Of a stretch of DNA of 16,479 nucleotides, positions 1 to 7,985 are shown piece after piece. Every line of letters begins with the position of its first letter. The stretch's first letter is position 1. The stretch spans positions 1 through 16,479 of the forward strand of contig JBPPNE010000029.1 in the NCBI GenBank assembly GCA_051306415.1, in the 5' to 3' direction. The DNA is from CBDDRG01 sp051306415. GTDB taxonomy: Bacteria; Pseudomonadota; Gammaproteobacteria; Pseudomonadales; Porticoccaceae. A program made the position numbers and the translations under genes. A model generated the notes under the pieces. That model saw only the letters and a list, made by a program, of their open reading frames with translations. It did not search any database and was not told the DNA's origin.

Positions 1-744
1 CAGTTCATGCTCGATGTCCACACCGGCGAGCACGGCTACGAGGAAATCAACGTCCCCTTCATCGTCAACGCCGAATCTTTGTTTGGCACTGGCCAGTTGC
101 CCAAGTTCGAGGCGGACCTGTTCAAGCTCCAGGGCGAGCAGGCGTTCTACCTTATCCCCACCGCCGAGGTGCCAGTTACCAACGTCTGCCGGGACGCGAT
201 CATCGATGCCGGCCAACTGCCGATCCGCCTGGTCTGCCACAGCCCCTGCTTTCGCAGTGAGGCGGGCAGCTATGGCCGCGACACCCGCGGCATGATCCGT
301 CAGCACCAGTTCGAAAAAGTCGAGCTGGTGCAGTTCGTGCGACCGGAGGAATCGACGGCAGCGCTTGAGCAATTGCGCCGCCATGCTGAGACTATTCTCG
401 AACTGCTTGAGCTGCCGTATCGGACGGTGCTGCTGTGTGGCGGCGATCTCGGCTTCGCTGCCGCCCGCACCTATGACCTCGAAGTCTGGTTGCCCTCCCA
501 GAATAAATACCGCGAGATTTCGTCGTGCAGCAACTTCCGCGATTTTCAGGCTCGCCGACTGCAAGCGCGCTGGCGCAACCCGGCCACGGGCAAGCCCGAG
601 TTGCTGCACACACTGAACGGCTCCGGCCTCGCCGTCGGCCGCACCTTGGTGGCGGTAATGGAAAACTATCAGCAGGAAGACGGCAGCATCCGCGTGCCGG
701 ATACACTGCGGCCTTACCTCGGGGGGCTTGAACGTATCGGCTGA
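1..744 (+). CDS. serS: Seryl-tRNA synthetase, C-terminal part (5' end outside window)
   Basis: Cytoplasmic class II aminoacyl-tRNA synthetase that charges tRNA-Ser (and tRNA-Sec) with serine. The frame is already open at base 1 (Gln-Phe before the first Met), so the gene is cut by the window edge; about 247 residues of a usual ~430 are present, covering most of the catalytic domain. Class II motif 2 is visible around residues 80-105 (CFRSEAGSYGRDTRGMIRQH), and motif 3 near residues 205-222 (LNGSGLAVGRTLVAVMENY). The protein ends with the family's typical DGSIRVPDTLRPYLGG tail. The N-terminal coiled-coil tRNA-binding arm would lie upstream. A short hairpin with a weak T-rich tail follows the stop. 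Nothing unusual is seen. Family assignment is near certain. Confidence 0.97.
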   Translation, partial: QFMLDVHTGEHGYEEINVPFIVNAESLFGTGQLPKFEADLFKLQGEQAFYLIPTAEVPVTNVCRDAIIDAGQLPIRLVCHSPCFRSEAGSYGRDTRGMIRQHQFEKVELVQFVRPEESTAALEQLRRHAETILELLELPYRTVLLCGGDLGFAAARTYDLEVWLPSQNKYREISSCSNFRDFQARRLQARWRNPATGKPELLHTLNGSGLAVGRTLVAVMENYQQEDGSIRVPDTLRPYLGGLERIG

Positions 745-776
745 ACCGGCTGGGGCAGCAACCCGTTGTCGATGGA

Positions 777-803
777 ATGCCCCCAGGGGGCGTCTTTCCT
801 TTG
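777..803 (+). terminator. Probable rho-independent terminator after serS
   Basis: Bases 777-783 (ATGCCCC) pair with 787-793 (GGGGCGT) around a 3-nt loop, giving a 7-bp stem with one T-G pair. A pyrimidine-rich CTTTCCTTT run follows. The T tract is interrupted, so strength is uncertain. The position, 33 bp after the serS stop, fits. Confidence 0.5.
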
Positions 804-879
804 ACCGAATCCTTTGACTGAACATTCAGAATAAGCGTGTTGACGCGGAAACGAAGACGGGATTCGTGCGGCTTTAGGC

Positions 880-966
880 TGGTACCAGAGGCCGGACTCG
901 AACCGGCACGGGTTTTACCCCAATGGATTTTGAATCCATCGTGTCTACCAATTTCACCACTCTGGC
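880..966 (-). tRNA. tRNA-Leu (anticodon CAA)
   Basis: On the minus strand an 87-nt type II tRNA folds cleanly. The 7-bp acceptor stem is GCCAGAG/CTCTGGT, with G1-U72 as a wobble pair. The T arm is GCCGG-TTCGAGT-CCGGC. The anticodon stem-loop is ATGGA-TTCAAAA-TCCAT with CAA at the centre, reading UUG. A long variable arm (TGGGG...CCC) is present, as in leucine tRNAs, and the 3' CCA is encoded. It lies opposite in strand to serS and queA, downstream of its own promoter (978-1005). The anticodon and long arm together make leucine secure; the sequence closely resembles the enterobacterial Leu(CAA) tRNA. Confidence 0.96.
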
Positions 967-977
967 GCAGGCGGCGG

Positions 978-1005
978 ATTATAGCAGCGCGCGGGTGCCG
1001 GTCAA
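978..1005 (-). promoter_or_regulatory. Sigma70 promoter of tRNA-Leu
   Basis: The minus strand has TTGACC (1000-1005), a 16-bp spacer, and a perfect TATAAT (978-983). The mature tRNA 5' end lies 11 bp past the -10 box. The stretch just after the -10 is all G/C (CCGCCGCC), the GC-rich discriminator typical of stable-RNA promoters under stringent control. The regulatory link is inference; the boxes are plainly visible. Confidence 0.88.
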
Positions 1006-1063
1006 TCGCGGGTGACTGCGAAACCCGGGTTTTCCGGGTAATCACAGTATCAATTGACCCGAT

Positions 1064-1134
1064 CCACTGACAGCGCCGCCGGCAGTGTCAGTGGCAATGT
1101 CAGTGGCGATATCCCTGGCAATATCCCTGGCAAT
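1064..1134. repeat. 9-bp inverted repeat joined to a 12-bp tandem repeat, upstream of queA
   Basis: CCACTGACA (1064-1072) is perfectly inverted as TGTCAGTGG (1086-1094). From 1087 there are four 12-bp units: GTCAGTGGCAAT, GTCAGTGGCGAT, then ATCCCTGGCAAT twice, with a decayed fifth unit starting ATCACT. The units share the core TGGCRAT. The right arm of the hairpin overlaps the first unit. This lies between the tRNA promoter and queA; function unknown, possibly slipped-strand expansion of noncoding DNA. Confidence 0.8.
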
Positions 1135-1218
1135 ATCACTTGAGAAGGCGACGGCTGCGGGTGGTTTGGTAATCGGGCGTCTTTCCGTTACCCTTGCGCC
1201 TTTTTTGTGGGTTGAGCC

Positions 1219-2271
1219 ATGCGTCGCTCGTTGTTTCATTATCCACTACCCGAGGCGCTGATCGCGCGCGCGCCGACCCTCGAGCGGCGTGGCAGCCGTT
1301 TGCTGATGCTCAATGGGCCGACCGGAGCCCTCAGTCACGGCCAATTCCCCGACTTACTCGGTAAGGTGAATCCGGGCGATTTGCTGGTGTTCAACGATAC
1401 CCGGGTGATTCCGGCCCGGTTATTCGGACGCAAGGACACCGGCGGGCAGATTGAGGTGTTGGTGGAGCGAGTGCTCGACCGCCAGCGCGCGCTGGTTCAG
1501 ATCAGAGCGAGCAAAGCACCGAAGCCGGGAGCGCTGCTGGCGTTGGAAGGTGGTTTCAGTGCACGGGTCGAGGGTCGTGAGGGCGATTTCTATGTGCTCG
1601 ATTTCCTGGGCGGCACCCCATTGCTGGAAATACTGGATAGGGTCGGCCATATCCCGTTGCCGCCCTACATCGATCGCGCTGACAACAGCGCTGATCGCGA
1701 GCGCTATCAAACCGTGTACGCGCGGGCGCCGGGCGCGGTGGCGGCGCCGACCGCGGGTCTGCATTTTGACCACGAACTACTGGCGGTGATGCGCGCCAAA
1801 GGTGTGGCGCTGGGCTTTGTCACCCTGCATGTGGGCGCCGGCACCTTTCAGCCCGTGCGCGTCGATGACGTGCGGCAACATCCTATGCACAGCGAAGTGG
1901 TCGACGTCGGTGCTGAGCTGTGCGCTCAGATAGCGGCTACCCGCGCCGCCGGCAAGCGGGTGATCGCGGTGGGCACCACCAGTTTGCGCAGTCTGGAGAG
2001 CGCGGCCGCGAGCGGTGCACTGCAACCGCTGCGCGGCGAGACCGACATCTTCATCTACCCCGGTTATCAATTCCGGGTGGTCGATGCGCTGGTGACCAAT
2101 TTTCATCTGCCCGAATCGACCTTGCTGATGCTGGTTTGCGCCTTTGCCGGTTATCGTCATGCCATGACTGCCTATAGCGCGGCAGTGGCGACGGATTATC
2201 GATTCTTCAGCTACGGCGACGCCATGTTCATCACCCGCAACCCCGCCGCGCCAGAGGATATTCCCGCATGA
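1219..2271 (+). CDS. queA: S-adenosylmethionine:tRNA ribosyltransferase-isomerase QueA
   Basis: Transfers and isomerises the ribosyl moiety of SAM onto 7-aminomethyl-7-deazaguanine in tRNA to form epoxyqueuosine, the penultimate step of queuosine synthesis. The protein is 350 aa, close to the usual ~350, and is collinear with E. coli QueA throughout. Family blocks visible are GDLLVFNDTRVIPARLFGRK (about residues 54-73), RASKAPKPG, GHIPLPPYIDR, APGAVAAPTAGLHFD, FVTLHVGAGTFQPVR, AVGTTSLRSLES and the C-terminal YRFFSYGDAMFI. The ATG start matches the family N-terminus; the Shine-Dalgarno site is weak. The stop overlaps the next start (ATGA), implying translational coupling to tgt, whose product acts earlier in the same pathway. 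Confidence 0.97.
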   Translation: MRRSLFHYPLPEALIARAPTLERRGSRLLMLNGPTGALSHGQFPDLLGKVNPGDLLVFNDTRVIPARLFGRKDTGGQIEVLVERVLDRQRALVQIRASKAPKPGALLALEGGFSARVEGREGDFYVLDFLGGTPLLEILDRVGHIPLPPYIDRADNSADRERYQTVYARAPGAVAAPTAGLHFDHELLAVMRAKGVALGFVTLHVGAGTFQPVRVDDVRQHPMHSEVVDVGAELCAQIAATRAAGKRVIAVGTTSLRSLESAAASGALQPLRGETDIFIYPGYQFRVVDALVTNFHLPESTLLMLVCAFAGYRHAMTAYSAAVATDYRFFSYGDAMFITRNPAAPEDIPA

Positions 2272-3371
2272 CCCGCGAGTGTTCTATGCGTTTCGACCTC
2301 GCCGCCACCGATGGCGCGGCGCGCCGGGGACAGTTGCGGTTTCCGCGCGGCCTGGTCGATACCCCGGCGTTCATGCCCGTCGGCACCTATGGCACCGTCA
2401 AGGCGATGCTGCCACGCGATGTGGTGGCGACTGGCGCGCAGATCATTCTCGGCAATACCTTTCACCTGATGTTGCGGCCGGGCACCGACGTCATCAACGC
2501 GCACGGCGACCTCCATGATTTCATGGGCTGGTCGGGCCCGATCCTGACCGATTCCGGTGGCTTTCAGGTGTTCAGTCTCGGCGAACTACGAAAGATCAGC
2601 GAAGCCGGGGTGGCGTTTCGTTCGCCGATCAACGGCGATGCGGTGTTTCTCGATCCGGAAACCTCGATCCGCGTACAGCGCGAACTCGGCGCCGATGTGG
2701 CCATGGTGTTCGACGAGTGCACGCCTTATCCGGCGGACGAAAGCACCGCACGCGCGTCCATGGAGCTGTCGTTGCGCTGGGCGGCGCGTAGCAAAGCGGC
2801 GCATGGTAGCAGTAGCGCCGCGCTCTTTGGCATCGTCCAGGGCGGCATGCACGATGATCTGCGCAGCGAGTCCCTCGCCGGGCTCGTGAACATCGACTTC
2901 GATGGTTACGCGATCGGCGGCATGTCCGTGGGCGAGCCCAAGGACGAAATGCTGCGGGTGCTCGATCACCTGTGTCCACAGATGCCCACGGCAACACCCC
3001 GCTATCTGATGGGGGTTGGCAAGCCCACGGATATCGTCGCCGCTGTTCGCCGTGGCATTGATCTGTTCGACTGCGTGCTACCCACCCGCAATGCCCGCAA
3101 CGGCCATCTGTTCACCAGCGAAGGCGTGGTGAAGATCCGCAATGCCTGCTATCGCACTGACAACAAGCCGCTGGATCCCGTCTGCGATTGTTACGCCTGC
3201 GCCAATTTCAGTCGCAGCTACCTGCACCATCTCGATAAATGCGGCGAAATGCTCGGTGCCCAGCTCAATACGATCCACAATTTGCACTACTTCCAGTGGC
3301 TGATGGCGGGGATTCGCATTGCCATTGCTGCCGGTACCTTCGAAACCTTCGCCGCGAGACTGGCAGCCTAG
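2268..3371 (+). CDS. tgt: tRNA-guanine transglycosylase (queuine tRNA-ribosyltransferase)
   Basis: Exchanges guanine-34 of GUN-anticodon tRNAs for preQ1, the tRNA-insertion step of queuosine synthesis. Length 367 aa, usual for bacterial Tgt. Visible landmarks are ILTDSGGFQVFSL with Asp95 (general acid/base), AIGGMSVGEP, and FDCVLPTRNARNGHLF with Asp268, the covalent nucleophile. The zinc site has Cys306, Cys308, Cys311 and His337 at the family spacing. The start overlaps the queA stop (ATGA) and has GAGG about 10 nt upstream. A second ATG at 2286 (Met7) aligns with the E. coli Tgt N-terminus but lacks a good ribosome site, so the upstream start is kept, with some doubt. No yajC follows, unlike the common gene order. 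Confidence 0.97.
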   Translation: MTRECSMRFDLAATDGAARRGQLRFPRGLVDTPAFMPVGTYGTVKAMLPRDVVATGAQIILGNTFHLMLRPGTDVINAHGDLHDFMGWSGPILTDSGGFQVFSLGELRKISEAGVAFRSPINGDAVFLDPETSIRVQRELGADVAMVFDECTPYPADESTARASMELSLRWAARSKAAHGSSSAALFGIVQGGMHDDLRSESLAGLVNIDFDGYAIGGMSVGEPKDEMLRVLDHLCPQMPTATPRYLMGVGKPTDIVAAVRRGIDLFDCVLPTRNARNGHLFTSEGVVKIRNACYRTDNKPLDPVCDCYACANFSRSYLHHLDKCGEMLGAQLNTIHNLHYFQWLMAGIRIAIAAGTFETFAARLAA

Positions 3372-3414
3372 TCGCAGCGACAAACCTAGGGTGATAGTGC
3401 CAGGGCGTGTTTCA

Positions 3415-3443
3415 TTGGTCACTGTGGGCATTTCACCTATAAT
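3415..3443 (+). promoter_or_regulatory. Probable secDF promoter
   Basis: A perfect TATAAT (3438-3443) lies 17 bp after TTGGTC (3415-3420), a weak -35. The start codon of secD is 37 nt beyond the -10. It suggests secDF can be transcribed independently of queA-tgt. The -10 is strong; the -35 matches only the TTG. Confidence 0.6.
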
Positions 3444-3479
3444 CCCTCGCCTTCAATCGGGACAGACAGAAACGACTTC

Positions 3480-5336
3480 ATGAACCGCTACCCGCTGTGG
3501 AAATACCTGCTCATCCTGTGTGTCGCTGTCTGGGCTTTTGTCTACGCGCTGCCCAACCTCTATGCGCCCGATCCGGCCATCCAGCTCACCGGTCAGAGCG
3601 GCGCACTGCAAATCGATCAGGCCACTCTCGACAAGGCCACCGCGGCGCTCGATGCGGTCGGCATAGCGCACTTTGGCCAGCAGGTCAGCGGTGGTAGCGG
3701 GCTGATCCGCTTGCGTGATCGCGAGCAGCAATTGGCGGGCAAGCGCCTGGTGCAGGAGGCACTGGGGCTGGATCATGTGGTTGCCCTCAATCTGGCGCCG
3801 ACGACACCGGACTGGCTGGTCGCGATCGGCGCCAAGCCGATGAAGCTCGGGCTCGATCTCAGCGGCGGTGTGCATTTTCTGCTTGAGGTGGACACCGCCA
3901 AGGTGGTTGCGGTGGAGCTGGAAAGCCGCCTCGCCCTATTGAAAGAAGGTTTGCGCGAGCAGGGCGCGCGCTACAAAAGTCTGCGTATCGCCGATGGCAA
4001 CGCTATCATCGCCGGGTTTGACAAGGCGGCAATGCGCGACCAAGCCGCCGCGGTGCTCAAGGATAAGTTTAGCGATCTGTTGCTGGAGCCGGTTGTAGGG
4101 GGCGAACAGTATCAACTCAAAATCATCCTGCCGGTGGCCATGGTGCGGCAGAAAGAAGACTATGCGGTCGGCCAGAATCTGACGACGTTGCGCAACCGGG
4201 TCAATGAACTCGGCGTATCGGAACCCATTGTGCAGCGACAGGGGCGCAACCGCATCATCGTCGAGTTGCCGGGCGTGCAGGACACGGCGGAGGCCAAACG
4301 CATCATCGGCAAGACGGCCAACCTGGAGTTTCGCCTCGAAGCCCAGCCGGGGAGTCTGGGCGGCCGGGAAGAATTCGCTTTTCGCGATCCGAACGCCCGC
4401 CCCGCGACCGCCTGGCTCGAAAAGAAAGTTGTGATCACCGGGGATCGGGTGACCAATGCTTCCGCGTCCTTCGATGAAAATGGCCTACCACAGGTCAATA
4501 TCACCCTTGATGGTAGTGGTGGTGAGGCAATGAACTACGCCACTCGCAAGAATATCGGCCGCAAGCTCGGCGTGTTGTTCATTGAATCGAAAGCACGCTT
4601 GCAGACCCGCATCAACGCAGAGGGCGTGCCAGAGACCACGGCGGTCAATTACGAAGACAAAAAGATTATCAGTCTCGCCACCGTGCAGAGTGCGCTTGGC
4701 GTGCAGTTTCGCATCACCGGGCTCGACAGCCCGCAGGAATCCTCCGAGCTCGCGCTGTTGCTGCGCGCTGGCGCGCTGGCGGCGCCGATGTATTTTGTCG
4801 AGGAGCGCACCATCGGCCCCTCGCTGGGTGCGAAGAATATCGATAGCGGCATCCGCTCAATGATGATCGGTGTCGTGCTGGTAGTGGTGTTCATGGTGGT
4901 CTACTACCGTGTGTTTGGACTCTTCGCCGACATGGCATTGATGATGAATCTGGTGTTGCTGGTCGCGGCGATGTCACTCATCGAGGCCACTCTGACCTTG
5001 CCCGGCATCGCTGGCATCGTGCTCACGATGGGCATGGCGGTGGATGCGAACGTGCTGATCTACGCCCGTATCCGCGAGGAGCTGAAAAACGGGTTGCCGA
5101 TTCAGGCGGCGATCCATGCCGGTTACGACCGTGCCAACGTGTCGATCCTCGACGCCAACCTGACCACGCTGATCGTCGGGGTGATTCTCTATGCAGTTGG
5201 CACCGGCCCGGTGCAGGGTTTCGCGGTGACCCTGTCGATCGGCATTGCCACCTCCATGTTCACCGCGATCATGGGCACTCGGGCCCTGACCAACCTGACT
5301 TTTGGTGGCCGCAACCTGAAGAAACTCTGGATCTAG
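3480..5336 (+). CDS. secD: Protein translocase subunit SecD
   Basis: Inner-membrane RND-family subunit that, with SecF, uses the proton motive force to help pull secreted proteins through SecYEG. It is 618 aa, near the E. coli 615. One N-terminal TM helix (about residues 7-25) is followed by a large periplasmic domain with the conserved LGLDLSGGVHFLLEVD block (123-138), then a C-terminal bundle of five TM helices from about residue 460. The RND helix motif GMAVDANVLIYARIREEL begins at residue 518, with Asp522 as the likely proton-relay residue. The C-terminus RNLKKLWI is typical. secF starts 9 bp later. In many gammaproteobacteria yajC immediately precedes secD; here only 108 bp separate it from tgt. 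Confidence 0.97.
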   Translation: MNRYPLWKYLLILCVAVWAFVYALPNLYAPDPAIQLTGQSGALQIDQATLDKATAALDAVGIAHFGQQVSGGSGLIRLRDREQQLAGKRLVQEALGLDHVVALNLAPTTPDWLVAIGAKPMKLGLDLSGGVHFLLEVDTAKVVAVELESRLALLKEGLREQGARYKSLRIADGNAIIAGFDKAAMRDQAAAVLKDKFSDLLLEPVVGGEQYQLKIILPVAMVRQKEDYAVGQNLTTLRNRVNELGVSEPIVQRQGRNRIIVELPGVQDTAEAKRIIGKTANLEFRLEAQPGSLGGREEFAFRDPNARPATAWLEKKVVITGDRVTNASASFDENGLPQVNITLDGSGGEAMNYATRKNIGRKLGVLFIESKARLQTRINAEGVPETTAVNYEDKKIISLATVQSALGVQFRITGLDSPQESSELALLLRAGALAAPMYFVEERTIGPSLGAKNIDSGIRSMMIGVVLVVVFMVVYYRVFGLFADMALMMNLVLLVAAMSLIEATLTLPGIAGIVLTMGMAVDANVLIYARIREELKNGLPIQAAIHAGYDRANVSILDANLTTLIVGVILYAVGTGPVQGFAVTLSIGIATSMFTAIMGTRALTNLTFGGRNLKKLWI

Positions 5337-5345
5337 GTAACCGCC

Positions 5346-6269
5346 ATGGCTGAACAACGCATTATTGATTTTTTGGGTCCACGCCAGCGCTGGTTGGCGA
5401 TGAGTTTTTCTGGTGTTCTGGTAATTCTGTCGCTGGTTTCTCTGAGCACCCGCGGACTGGTGCTCGGCCTCGATTTCACCGGTGGCACCCAGGTCGAGGC
5501 GAGCTACCAAAAATCCGTTGACACCGGTCAAGTTCGTGAGCAGTTGCGCGGCGCCGGTTTCATCAACCCGATAGTTGTGCACTTCGGCACCGACCGCGAT
5601 GTGCTGATCCGCCTGCAGGACGGGCCGTCGGAAGGGCTGGCGGATCGGCTGGCGGCGGCGGTGCAGTCACCTGACAACAGCGCTGAGTTGCGGCGGGTCG
5701 AGTTTGTCGGTCCCCAGGTGGGCGCCGAGTTGCGCGACAGCGGTGGTCTCGGCATTCTCGCTGCGTTCGGGGCGGTAATGCTCTATGTTGCGGTGCGCTT
5801 TCAATACAAGTTTGCCGTTGGCGCGATTCTCGCGCTGATCCACGATGTCATCGTTACGGTGGGCTTTTTCTCGGTGTTTCGCTTGGAGTTTGATCTCACC
5901 GTGCTTGCGGCGGTGATGGCGATCATCGGTTACTCGATCAACGACACCATCGTAGTGTTTGACCGGGTGCGGGAAAATTTCCGCCTGTTGCGTAAGATTG
6001 GATCGCTTGAAGTATTCAACGTGTCGATGACTCAGACCTTGGAGCGCACCGTCATCACCGGCCTCACCGTGATCCTGGTGTTGATAGCACTCTTTTTTGT
6101 GGGCGGCGAAGTCATTCACAATTTCTCCATCGCGATGCTGGTTGGCGTTGGTTTTGGCATTTACTCGTCGGTCTATGTGGCTTCCAGCCTCGCCTTGTCT
6201 ACCGGCATCAGCCGCGAAGATCTGCTGCCGACGCCAAAGGAGGGTATCGAGCACAATCCGTTGCCGTAA
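5346..6269 (+). CDS. secF: Protein translocase subunit SecF
   Basis: Partner of SecD in the proton-driven SecDF export complex of the inner membrane. 307 aa, typical for SecF. A first TM helix (about 18-36) precedes the conserved GLDFTGGTQVEASY block (41-54), a short periplasmic domain, and a five-helix C-terminal bundle. The bundle contains YSINDTIVVFDRVREN (196-211), the SecF counterpart of the RND helix motif. The start ATG has AGG 8 nt upstream, immediately after the secD stop. Co-transcription with secD is inferred from the 9-bp gap. No hairpin terminator is obvious in the 66 bp before the next gene. Confidence 0.97.
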   Translation: MAEQRIIDFLGPRQRWLAMSFSGVLVILSLVSLSTRGLVLGLDFTGGTQVEASYQKSVDTGQVREQLRGAGFINPIVVHFGTDRDVLIRLQDGPSEGLADRLAAAVQSPDNSAELRRVEFVGPQVGAELRDSGGLGILAAFGAVMLYVAVRFQYKFAVGAILALIHDVIVTVGFFSVFRLEFDLTVLAAVMAIIGYSINDTIVVFDRVRENFRLLRKIGSLEVFNVSMTQTLERTVITGLTVILVLIALFFVGGEVIHNFSIAMLVGVGFGIYSSVYVASSLALSTGISREDLLPTPKEGIEHNPLP

Positions 6270-6335
6270 CAGCGATCCCAACAGAGCTTTCCCTGCTATC
6301 ATCGCGAAAATAACCCATATAACTTCGGCCCAGCC

Positions 6336-7985
6336 ATGAGCGATGTCATTACCGACACTGGCCAACCGCTAGGCCGTCCGCGCGAAGAACCTGCCCAGTC
6401 AAACGACAGGTCGGATAAAGACCAGCCGCCAGCGGCGAATGTGGAGGAGACGGTCTCCACCGCCACTTGGTTTACCGTCTTTGGCAGCGTGATCGGCGCC
6501 TTTATTGCGGTACTCAACATCATGATCACCAACGCGTCGCTGAAGGATATTCAGGGCGCGCTGTCGGCGACGCTGGAAGAGGGGTCGTTCATCTCGACCG
6601 CCTATCTGACGGCGGAGGTGGTGGTGATACCCCTGACCGGTTGGTTCGCGATGGTGTTCGGCCTGCGCCGCTTCATGCTGTCGGCTTCGGCCATGTTCAT
6701 TGTCGCCACGCTGCTGTGCGCGACCGCGTGGAATCTGGAATCCATGCTGGTATTTCGCGCGCTCGCCGGCCTCGCCGGTGGCACTTTCATTCCGCTCTCG
6801 TTCGCGGTCATCCTCACTCTGCTGCCGCCGAGCAAGCAGCCCATCGGCATGGCGATGTTCTCGCTGACCGCAACGCAGGCGCCGGCCATCGGTCCCGCCC
6901 TTGGCGGCTACCTGACCGAGACCTTTGGCTGGCAATCGATTTTTTATCTGCAAATCATTCCGACATCGATCATGTTCATGATTCTGTCCTGGGGTCTGCT
7001 GCGCTCCCAGAGCAATCTAAAACTGCTGAAAAATGGCGACTGGCTCGGTATCGCAAGCCTCTCCATCGCGCTCGGGGCGATGATCATCACGCTCGAAGAA
7101 GGCAACCGCAAGGACTGGTTTGAATCCGATCTGATCCTGCGCGGCGCCCTGGTCGCCGTGGTGTTTTTCATCATCTTCCTGTACCGCCAGTTGCGTGGTC
7201 CCAATCCGTTTATCAATGTACGCCTGCTCAAGCGCTGGAATTTCGGCCTCGCCAACATCATCGGGGTGATTCTCGGTCTCGGGCTATACGGCTCGGTATT
7301 CATCACACCGCTCTATCTCGCCCAGGTGCAGGGTTACAACGCCTGGCAGACCGGTGTCACCATGATGTGGTTTGGCTTCCCTCAGTTGATCATGGTGCCG
7401 CTGATCGTGCGCCTGATGAAAACGGTTGACCTGCGCCATCTGGTCGCCATCGGCAGCGCCATCTTCGCCTGGAGCCTGCTGATCAATATCAACATGAGCG
7501 CGGATTCGGCCTACGACCAGTTGCGGCTCGCCAACTTCATTCGCGGCATCGGTCAGCCGTTCCTGTCGGTACCGCTCGCGGTGATCGCGACCGTCGGCAT
7601 CGAGAAAGCGCAGGTCGGCTCGGCGTCGGGACTCTACAACCTGACTCGCAATCTGGGCGGCTCGATCGGCATCGCCTTTCTCGCCACGTTTCTGACCCTT
7701 CGCGAGCAGTTTCACTCCAACCACATTGTCGAGAGCATCTCCCTTTACGCGCCGGCGACCCTGGAGCGACTGGAGGGCCTGCAAAATTATTTCACCGGGC
7801 TCGGCGCGGATCCAACTATTGCAGGTGAACGGGCGATCCGCGTCATTGACGCCATTGCTCGACGCGAAAGTCTGATCATGGCTTACAACGACTGCTTTTA
7901 TTTCATGGGTGCCGCCTTCGTGGTTGGCGTTGTGCTGACCTATATGCTGCAAAGCTACCGCGCGCCGACCGCGCCGGCGCGATAA
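6336..7985 (+). CDS. DHA2-family MFS efflux permease (EmrB/QacA type)
   Basis: Predicted inner-membrane proton-coupled drug efflux permease, 549 aa with about 14 hydrophobic segments. A hydrophilic N-terminal tail of about 44 residues precedes TM1. The block AVLNIMITNASLKDIQGAL (about residues 59-77) marks a proteobacterial EmrB subfamily; it has Asn61 where many DHA2 proteins have the Asp of the LDxTI motif. The antiporter motif C is present (ATQAPAIGPALGGYLTE). A short hydrophilic loop (residues ~470-500) lies before the last helix. EmrB proteins usually work with an EmrA membrane-fusion protein, and none is encoded in this window. The ribosome site before the ATG is weak. Substrate cannot be told from the sequence. 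Confidence 0.88.
   Translation: MSDVITDTGQPLGRPREEPAQSNDRSDKDQPPAANVEETVSTATWFTVFGSVIGAFIAVLNIMITNASLKDIQGALSATLEEGSFISTAYLTAEVVVIPLTGWFAMVFGLRRFMLSASAMFIVATLLCATAWNLESMLVFRALAGLAGGTFIPLSFAVILTLLPPSKQPIGMAMFSLTATQAPAIGPALGGYLTETFGWQSIFYLQIIPTSIMFMILSWGLLRSQSNLKLLKNGDWLGIASLSIALGAMIITLEEGNRKDWFESDLILRGALVAVVFFIIFLYRQLRGPNPFINVRLLKRWNFGLANIIGVILGLGLYGSVFITPLYLAQVQGYNAWQTGVTMMWFGFPQLIMVPLIVRLMKTVDLRHLVAIGSAIFAWSLLININMSADSAYDQLRLANFIRGIGQPFLSVPLAVIATVGIEKAQVGSASGLYNLTRNLGGSIGIAFLATFLTLREQFHSNHIVESISLYAPATLERLEGLQNYFTGLGADPTIAGERAIRVIDAIARRESLIMAYNDCFYFMGAAFVVGVVLTYMLQSYRAPTAPAR

Noticed and set aside
1023..1039. ACCCGG/CCGGGT hairpin as a terminator
   Set aside because: It has no T tract on either strand and lies just upstream of the tRNA promoter.
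392..1045. 217-codon minus-strand frame covering the serS end and the tRNA
   Set aside because: It reads through a tRNA and its promoter and has Arg/Pro/Ser-rich shadow composition.
1042..1239. 65-aa minus-strand frame with repeated DIARDIATD residues
   Set aside because: The repeat in the protein only reflects the 12-bp DNA repeat; there is no ribosome site, and the frame runs into the queA start region.
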